Assembly (NCBI GenBank): GCA_049794535.1
Contig: JBARCX010000331.1
Span: forward strand, 1-18,970
Reading direction: 5' to 3'
Source of the DNA: JBARCX01 sp049794535
Lineage (GTDB): Bacteria > Pseudomonadota > Gammaproteobacteria > Xanthomonadales > Rhodanobacteraceae
Length of the DNA stretch: 18,970 nucleotides
Part shown: positions 14,986-18,970 of the stretch, in pieces
Layout of the letters: every line of letters begins with the position of its first letter
Position numbering within the stretch: position 1 is the first letter of the stretch
Program-made: the position numbers and the translations under genes
Notes under the pieces: generated by a model
Databases searched by the model: none
Told to the model about the DNA's origin: nothing
The model's input: only the letters and a program-made list of their open reading frames with translations

Positions 14986-15522
14986 ATGCGTCGCGTTTCC
15001 CTATTGCTCGTGCTGACCTTGCTTCTCGGGTTGCTTGCTGCACCGGCCTTTGCCGCTGCTGGCCCCCAGATAGGGCAGAGCGCGCCAGCATTCCATCTCC
15101 AGGATCAGAATGGTCATTGGCATACCGCCGATGATTTTCAGGGCCACTGGCTGGTGCTTTATTTCTATCCGAAAGACTTCACTCCGGGTTGCACCACCGA
15201 GGTCTGCACCTTCCGTGACGATATCGCAAAGCTGCGCCAAGCCGGCGCTGAAGTCGCTGGAATCAGCCTCGATGATGTGAAGTCACACGCTGAATTTGCT
15301 GCCAAGTATCACGTGCCGTTTCCGCTGTTGTCCGATGCCGACCAGAAGACAGCCACCGAGTACGGCGTGCTTACCTCCATGATGGGCGCGCATTACGCCA
15401 AGCGCACCACGTTCCTGATCGATCCGCACGGCAAGATCGCCAAGATCTACCGTGATGTGGATCCAGAGAAAAACTCCGCCCAGGTCATGAGCGACCTGAC
15501 TACGCTAAAGGCAGGTTCCTGA
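14986..15522 (+). CDS. periplasmic peroxiredoxin of the Bcp/PrxQ type
   Basis: A thiol peroxidase expected to reduce hydrogen peroxide and organic peroxides. It is 178 residues. A signal peptide (about 1-23, ending AFA-AAG) places it in the periplasm, unlike cytosolic Bcp. Thioredoxin-fold motifs follow: YFYPKDFTPGCTTEVCTF with peroxidatic Cys69 and resolving Cys74 (the CxxxxC spacing of PrxQ), then PFPLLSDADQKTATEYGV and RTTFLIDPHGKIAKIY. ATG at 14986 was chosen because GGAGA sits about 8 bases upstream and the signal peptide starts there; the open frame reaches upstream into the terminator stem. Its stop overlaps the next start as TGATG, implying translational coupling with the membrane protein. 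Confidence 0.93.
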   Translation: MRRVSLLLVLTLLLGLLAAPAFAAAGPQIGQSAPAFHLQDQNGHWHTADDFQGHWLVLYFYPKDFTPGCTTEVCTFRDDIAKLRQAGAEVAGISLDDVKSHAEFAAKYHVPFPLLSDADQKTATEYGVLTSMMGAHYAKRTTFLIDPHGKIAKIYRDVDPEKNSAQVMSDLTTLKAGS

Positions 15523-16097
15523 TGCCGTTGACGGTACGTGCCGGGAATGCGCCGGCCAAAGGGCTCACGCTCTGGCGCATCGTGTTGTGGATGATTCTGC
15601 TGCTGGCGATGCTGGGCTGTCTGCAATACATACATCACGCCCAGCAGGTGTGGGCACAGCTACAGACGTTGCCACCTGGCGACGAGGGTGTTTCGGTATT
15701 GCGCGGCATGCTTGCATGGGATATCGGCTATCTATTGGTGGCGTTCAGCTTGATCGTGCTTTGTGCGGGCGGAATCCTGCGACAGGCGTGGGCGCGCCCT
15801 CTATTGCAGGTAGCCGCCGTACTACTCGCTGGCTGGGCGGCGCTAAGCGGCATCTGGCTGATGCAGCAATGGAACGATTTCATGCATGCAAGCAGCGATG
15901 CGCTGACTGGGCCACAGGCGGATGCTGCGCTTCAGGGCGTGCTTGCACACGCTCGGCGCGGTTATCAGATGGCCATGGCGCTGAAAGTAGCCGCCATCCC
16001 GATCCTGCTGTGGCTGGCCTGGCGACTCGGTCAGCCGGCCGTGCGCGCGCAATTCCGTACACGTTCGCGGAACGGTTCAGCGCGGGTTCGTCTGTAG
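15522..16097 (+). CDS. integral membrane protein of unknown function
   Basis: A 191-residue protein with four predicted membrane segments (about residues 18-37, 66-86, 93-114 and 150-168), short loops, and a basic C-terminal tail (ARG-rich, about 175-191). It contains two cysteines in the membrane or near it (C33, C81) but no CxxC motif. I recognise no family. Its ATG shares one base with the stop of the peroxiredoxin gene, so the two are made together. A role in anchoring, or in supplying reductant to the periplasmic peroxiredoxin, is tempting, but nothing in the sequence proves it. Confidence 0.75.
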   Translation: MPLTVRAGNAPAKGLTLWRIVLWMILLLAMLGCLQYIHHAQQVWAQLQTLPPGDEGVSVLRGMLAWDIGYLLVAFSLIVLCAGGILRQAWARPLLQVAAVLLAGWAALSGIWLMQQWNDFMHASSDALTGPQADAALQGVLAHARRGYQMAMALKVAAIPILLWLAWRLGQPAVRAQFRTRSRNGSARVRL

Positions 16098-16137
16098 CCG
16101 GTTATCGCTGGTGACTGGTTTTCTTCGAGAATTTTCC

Positions 16138-16914
16138 ATGCCTGCGTATTGGCCAGTGTGCCGGCCCGTGTATCGGCTCTTTGTCGTGCTGTCGTTTCCC
16201 CTCGCTTGCGGTGTATTGCATGCGCAGCAATTGGCTGCGGTCTGTCATGCCAGTAGCAGCTATGACCTGACCATACAGCCAAGCAGCTTGTTGTTTGACC
16301 GTGCTGCACCGGCACCGCAGCGTGTCGTATTGCAAGACGGCTCGCTGAGCACCGATGGCCAAGTGGTGGCGTTGAATGACGAAGACCAAGATCGCATCGC
16401 CTTGTTCGGGCGCGACCTACGTGCGCTAGTGCCGCGAGTGAAGGCGGTAGCCAGCCATGGCGTGGATATCGCCACGCAGGCCATGCATGACGAGGCGCTC
16501 AGTCTCAATCTCAGTGCGGATACCCGCGTCGAGCTGGACCGTCGCCTAGCCGTTCAGGCGGACCAGCTCAAGCAGCGTATTGCTGCCAGCCATAGCACCC
16601 ACGATTGGGAGGGTGATATGGCTAACCAATATGCCAACCAAGTTGCAGCTGACATCGTCCCATTGCTGGCTGCCGATCTTGGTCAACAGGCGCTGAGCGC
16701 CGCCATGAGCGGTGACCTGCAGGCCGCCGCCGACCTGAAGGATCGCGCCAGTACGCTGGCGACCCAACTGCAACCGCGTCTTCAACATCGCATGCAGGCG
16801 TTGCGGCCCCAGATCCAGGCGCTATGTCCGGACATCCAGCGCCTGGCGGAGCTGCAGCAAGGGCTGCGAGGCAGCAATGGCCGACCGTTGAATTTGTTGC
16901 AAGTTGGGCAGTAA
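16138..16914 (+). CDS. DUF2884/YggN-like periplasmic protein
   Basis: A 258-residue protein. The signal peptide MPAYWPVCRPVYRLFVVLSF... cleaves near HA-QQ (29/30). The mature N-terminal domain has a cysteine (C36) and the sequence VVLQDGSLSTDGQVVALNDEDQ followed by RDLRALVPRVKAVASHGVDIATQAM, as in DUF2884 proteins such as E. coli YggN. The remainder is helical (about 110-250) with heptad-like spacing and a second cysteine near LCPDIQRL. Start: ATG at 16138, with GAGA 8 bases upstream, in preference to the GTG at 16111, which would push the signal peptide inward. It lies 40 bases after the membrane protein and is probably part of the peroxiredoxin transcript. Function unknown. Confidence 0.8.
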   Translation: MPAYWPVCRPVYRLFVVLSFPLACGVLHAQQLAAVCHASSSYDLTIQPSSLLFDRAAPAPQRVVLQDGSLSTDGQVVALNDEDQDRIALFGRDLRALVPRVKAVASHGVDIATQAMHDEALSLNLSADTRVELDRRLAVQADQLKQRIAASHSTHDWEGDMANQYANQVAADIVPLLAADLGQQALSAAMSGDLQAAADLKDRASTLATQLQPRLQHRMQALRPQIQALCPDIQRLAELQQGLRGSNGRPLNLLQVGQ

Positions 16915-17015
16915 AGCACCGTCTGAGCGATTCTGGCCGTATGGGTTAATCTGCCGCTAAGTCGGCGGGGATCAGGATGACACTCGATACCGTCATCTTT
17001 CAGGAGGCGACCGTC

Positions 17016-17453
17016 GTGTCGCTGGCTCCGCAACACCTATGCAATGCACTGATACGCCGCAGCATCGAGTTGCGTGCGTTGTACCAACACGCCGCCGCCG
17101 AGGTTAACGAGCCTGGATTGCGTAGCGTGTTGGATGAGAATGCGCAGGCGTTGGAGCAGTTGATTACCGAACTACAGGCTCAGATACGTGTTTTGGCAGG
17201 CCTGCCTGCCACGCGCAGCCGCTGGATAGGCACTGCGCGTCGTCGGCTAGATACGTTATTGCGGGGCGTGCCGCGCAGCGATGATGCCTGGATACGTGTG
17301 CTCGCACGCGAAGAGGCCGCACTGCTACATGCGTTCGAGCGTGCATTAACGGTCGAGTCCGGTGCCATGGCGCCGACACTGCATCGGCAGCTGCCGAGGC
17401 TTAATGCGATCCATTCGGATATGCATAGTTTGGCTAGGGCGGTTGGACACTAA
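17016..17453 (+). CDS. DUF2383/PA2169-like four-helix-bundle protein
   Basis: A 145-residue, all-helical protein without a signal peptide. The arrangement LIRRSIELRALYQHAAAEVNEPGLRSVLDENAQ, then LDTLLRG, then REEAALLHAFERAL...LHRQLPRLNAIHSDMHSLA resembles the ferritin-like DUF2383 bundle (PA2169 family), though at low similarity. Start choice: GTG at 17016 has a near-ideal AGGAGG (17002-17007) with 8-nt spacing. An ATG at 16977 in the same frame would give 158 residues with only a GGGG/AGG site. I prefer GTG. It lies 3 bases before the DUF924 start at 17457, so the two are probably co-transcribed. Function is unproven; some relatives occur in stress or sporulation contexts. Confidence 0.7.
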   Translation: MSLAPQHLCNALIRRSIELRALYQHAAAEVNEPGLRSVLDENAQALEQLITELQAQIRVLAGLPATRSRWIGTARRRLDTLLRGVPRSDDAWIRVLAREEAALLHAFERALTVESGAMAPTLHRQLPRLNAIHSDMHSLARAVGH

Positions 17454-17456
17454 TTA

Positions 17457-18065
17457 ATGATGGCGATTGCGCTGGCTCGCGAAGTGGCTATGCCGGCTGC
17501 GGCCGACGAGATACTGGCGTTCTGGTTCTCTGCGGAAAACAGTGCGCGTTGGTTTGCCACCGACGCGACGTTTGATGCGGAGATTCGCGCACGTTTCGAG
17601 AATCTCGTGGTGGATGCTGCGGCGGGTCGGTTGGACGGCTGGGCCGGCACACCAGAAGGTTGGCTGGCTTTATTGATCTTGATCGATCAGTTTCCGCGTA
17701 ATCTTTATCGTCACGATCCACGTGCCTGGGCACAGGATGTCCACGCACAACGCCATGCTTTGTCAGGTGTGGCGAAAGGCTTCGACCGACAACTGCCGCC
17801 GCTCTGGCGGATGTTTGCATATCTGCCACTCGAGCATGCCGAAGACATCGGTTTACAGCAGCGCTCGATCATCTTGTTCGAGGCGTTATGCGAAGAAGCT
17901 TCGCCAGCGGAGCGTCAGCGCTTCGAAGGATTCGTCGATTATGCTCGGCGCCATGGCGAGGTGATTGCGCGTTATGGCCGCTTTCCTCATCGTAATGCTG
18001 TACTCGGACGAGTTAGCACACCTGAAGAGATGCATTATCTGGCTCAGCCAGATGCGGGTTTTTGA
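17457..18065 (+). CDS. DUF924 family protein
   Basis: A 202-residue soluble helical protein. Diagnostic motifs are ILAFWFSAENSARWF (19-33), GWLALLILIDQFPRNLYR (68-85), PLWRMFAYLPLEHAEDIGLQ (115-134) and a C-terminal RYGRFPHRNAVLGR segment. These match the DUF924 family, which is built from TPR-like helices and is widespread in proteobacteria without a firm function. The start is uncertain: ATG ATG at 17457/17460 has little Shine-Dalgarno, and ATG at 17490 (MPAAADEILAF, 191 aa) fits the family length slightly better. It follows the helical-bundle gene by 3 bases. Confidence 0.92.
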   Translation: MMAIALAREVAMPAAADEILAFWFSAENSARWFATDATFDAEIRARFENLVVDAAAGRLDGWAGTPEGWLALLILIDQFPRNLYRHDPRAWAQDVHAQRHALSGVAKGFDRQLPPLWRMFAYLPLEHAEDIGLQQRSIILFEALCEEASPAERQRFEGFVDYARRHGEVIARYGRFPHRNAVLGRVSTPEEMHYLAQPDAGF

Positions 18066-18076
18066 GCTGGGTCAAA

Positions 18077-18120
18077 ATCACTACATGTTCGATCACAGCA
18101 GGTTTCATCACTGCATGTTC
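18077..18120. repeat. 14-bp direct repeats spaced 30 bp in front of the tandem secreted genes
   Basis: ATCACTACATGTTC (18077-18090) and ATCACTGCATGTTC (18107-18120) match at 13 of 14 positions, with a period of exactly 30 bp, about three helical turns. They lie 24-67 bases before the start at 18144, where a regulator dimer could bind on one DNA face. Regulatory function is inferred. Confidence 0.55.
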
Positions 18121-18143
18121 CAGATGTCATCAAGGAGGGTGTT

Positions 18144-18416
18144 ATGCGTCGGCTATGGTTGATACCGCTATTGGCTTTCAGTATGTGCGCGTATGCAAGC
18201 AGCACGTTGCGTGTTGGAAATCAGGTGCTCACCGTGGGTGATACCGCCACGCATGCCATGGAGCTGCTGGGTACGCCGACATTCAAGGAGCCGATAAATG
18301 GCGACTATGGTAGCTATGTCGGCGAGCGCTGGCAGTTCAAGCGCGATGACGGCCATATCATCATCGTGACGATCATTAGCGGCAAAGTATCCTCGATCGA
18401 GGATCGCGTTAGCTGA
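18144..18416 (+). CDS. small secreted protein, DUF2845-like, first of a tandem pair
   Basis: A 90-residue protein. The signal peptide is about 1-18 (ending AYA-SS). The mature part reads SSTLRVGNQVLTVGDTATHAMELLGTPT, then ERWQFKRDDGHIIIVTIISGKVSSIED. The G(N/S)xVxTVGD...LLGxPT...E(R/Q)WQ(F/Y)...GKVxxIED scaffold resembles DUF2845/BamE-like small periplasmic folds, but the cysteine that usually precedes G in DUF2845 is replaced by Val; assignment is tentative. A strong AAGGAGG (18132-18138) with 5-nt spacing fixes the start. It is followed 71 bases later by a paralogue. Function unknown. Confidence 0.8.
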   Translation: MRRLWLIPLLAFSMCAYASSTLRVGNQVLTVGDTATHAMELLGTPTFKEPINGDYGSYVGERWQFKRDDGHIIIVTIISGKVSSIEDRVS

Positions 18417-18433
18417 GCTGACGTTAGCTCAGC
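18412..18433. terminator. hairpin between the two secreted paralogues
   Basis: GCTGAGCT (18412-18419) and AGCTCAGC (18426-18433) form a perfect 8-bp stem with a 6-nt loop, overlapping the stop codon of the first paralogue. A second imperfect hairpin, GCCGGAAA (18445-18452) with TTTTCGGC (18456-18463) then TTT, follows. Together they could attenuate transcription into the second gene or stabilise the first message. Confidence 0.5.
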
Positions 18434-18487
18434 CGATACAACATGCCGGAAAGGATTTTCGGCTTTCATGCAGACAGGGAGTTAGTC

Positions 18488-18817
18488 ATGCACCATCGTT
18501 TTATCGTCCTCGTATGTGTCCTTGGATTCATCGCATTCGGCACTGCTGCGCAAGCGTCCAGCACCTTGCGTGTAGGCAGTGCCGTGATCACCGTTGGTGA
18601 CAGTGCTGCACGGGTCCAGGAGCTATTGGGCAAGCCGACACACAAGTCGCGCAGTGGCGGCTCGCATGGCAGCAAGAAGAAAAGCGGTAAGCGGAAATCC
18701 ACGGGTTCAAATAGCGTGGATAAGGGCGAGCAGTGGCAATACCGACGCGGCGATATCACCACCACGGTGACGATCGTTGACGGCAAGGTAGCCAATATCG
18801 AGGATCGGCGCTCTTAA
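18488..18817 (+). CDS. small secreted protein, DUF2845-like, second of a tandem pair with basic insert
   Basis: A 109-residue paralogue of the preceding gene. The signal peptide is about 1-23 (ending AQA-SS). The mature start SSTLRVGSAVITVGDSAARVQELLGKPT and the C-terminal GEQWQYRRGDITTTVTIVDGKVANIEDRRS align closely with its neighbour. Between the two conserved blocks (about residues 54-79) lies a Gly/Ser/Lys/Arg-rich, probably disordered insert that is longer and far more basic than the acidic/neutral loop of the first copy. The start is ATG at 18488, with GGGAG at 18477-18481. The frame is open upstream to 18443, but only the 18488 start puts the signal peptide at the N-terminus. Function unknown. 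Confidence 0.8.
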   Translation: MHHRFIVLVCVLGFIAFGTAAQASSTLRVGSAVITVGDSAARVQELLGKPTHKSRSGGSHGSKKKSGKRKSTGSNSVDKGEQWQYRRGDITTTVTIVDGKVANIEDRRS

Positions 18818-18970
18818 GTTCTTCGAGGCGATCGCTTCGATCGAATACACGTAATTATCTGCTCGGGCCTCGATTCCGCGCCGGGCCCTGGCATGCCTTT
18901 GTCTGGCACGTCGCTAGTGTCGATTTTCGACTTTTCCGCCCTCGTGCCTCATCCCTCGTCACCGTAGGCC
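18818..18970. other. non-coding end of window
   Basis: No supported gene is seen in the last 153 bases. An imperfect palindrome lies at 18823-18840 (TCGAGGCGATCGCTTCGA, one G-T pair) around the perfect GCGATCGC (18828-18835), 5 bases after the last stop. It could be a weak terminator for the tandem pair. A gene beginning beyond the edge cannot be excluded. Confidence 0.4.

Noticed and set aside
1..18970. Mobile element, prophage, CRISPR array or tRNA gene
   Set aside because: No transposase/integrase-like protein, no regularly spaced repeats and no cloverleaf-like sequence was seen on either strand.

Overview
The window looks like an ordinary chromosomal segment of a high-GC gammaproteobacterium, most likely of the Rhodanobacteraceae/Xanthomonadaceae group (Dyella, Rhodanobacter or Luteibacter type). 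This placement is an inference. It rests on GC-rich codon use, aceE standing alone without aceF/lpd, a fused cysNC gene next to cysD, a membrane-anchored LytTR regulator, and several small lipoproteins of families (for example DUF6491) known from that group. There is no transposase, integrase, phage gene, CRISPR array, tRNA or rRNA that I can see. Coding density is high and no gene-free stretch exceeds about 230 bases.

Layout. Positions 1-4934, plus strand: the 3' part of a malic enzyme/phosphotransacetylase fusion (maeB), then monocistronic aceE (pyruvate dehydrogenase E1) with its own likely promoter, a structured leader and a clear bidirectional terminator. Positions 5042-10383, minus strand: a small tail-anchored ElaB/YqjD-like protein, a GTT1-like glutathione transferase, an EntS-like MFS exporter, and the sulfate-activation pair cysD-cysNC. 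An 8-bp motif (CGCTCTAG on the coding strand) occurs once upstream of each of the first three of these genes. Positions 10480-12733, plus strand: a LytTR regulator with a membrane domain (divergent from cysD) and two lipoproteins. Positions 12745-14198, minus strand: a ferritin-like diiron protein and a UspA-type stress protein. Positions 14426-18817, plus strand: a secreted protein ending in a perfect 14-bp terminator stem, then a periplasmic peroxiredoxin translationally coupled to a membrane protein and followed by a DUF2884/YggN-like protein. After these come a DUF2383-like helical-bundle protein, a DUF924 protein and two tandem paralogous small secreted proteins.

Functionally the window mixes central carbon metabolism (malate to pyruvate/acetyl-CoA, pyruvate to acetyl-CoA), assimilatory sulfate activation (sulfate to APS to PAPS) and a loose set of stress and envelope genes (GST, peroxiredoxin, Usp, diiron protein, exporter, lipoproteins). 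I did not find a convincing new multi-gene system. The observations most worth checking are the repeated CGCTCTAG motif, the diiron protein of unknown substrate, the peroxiredoxin/membrane-protein/YggN-like cluster, and the tandem secreted paralogues with spaced direct repeats in front of them.
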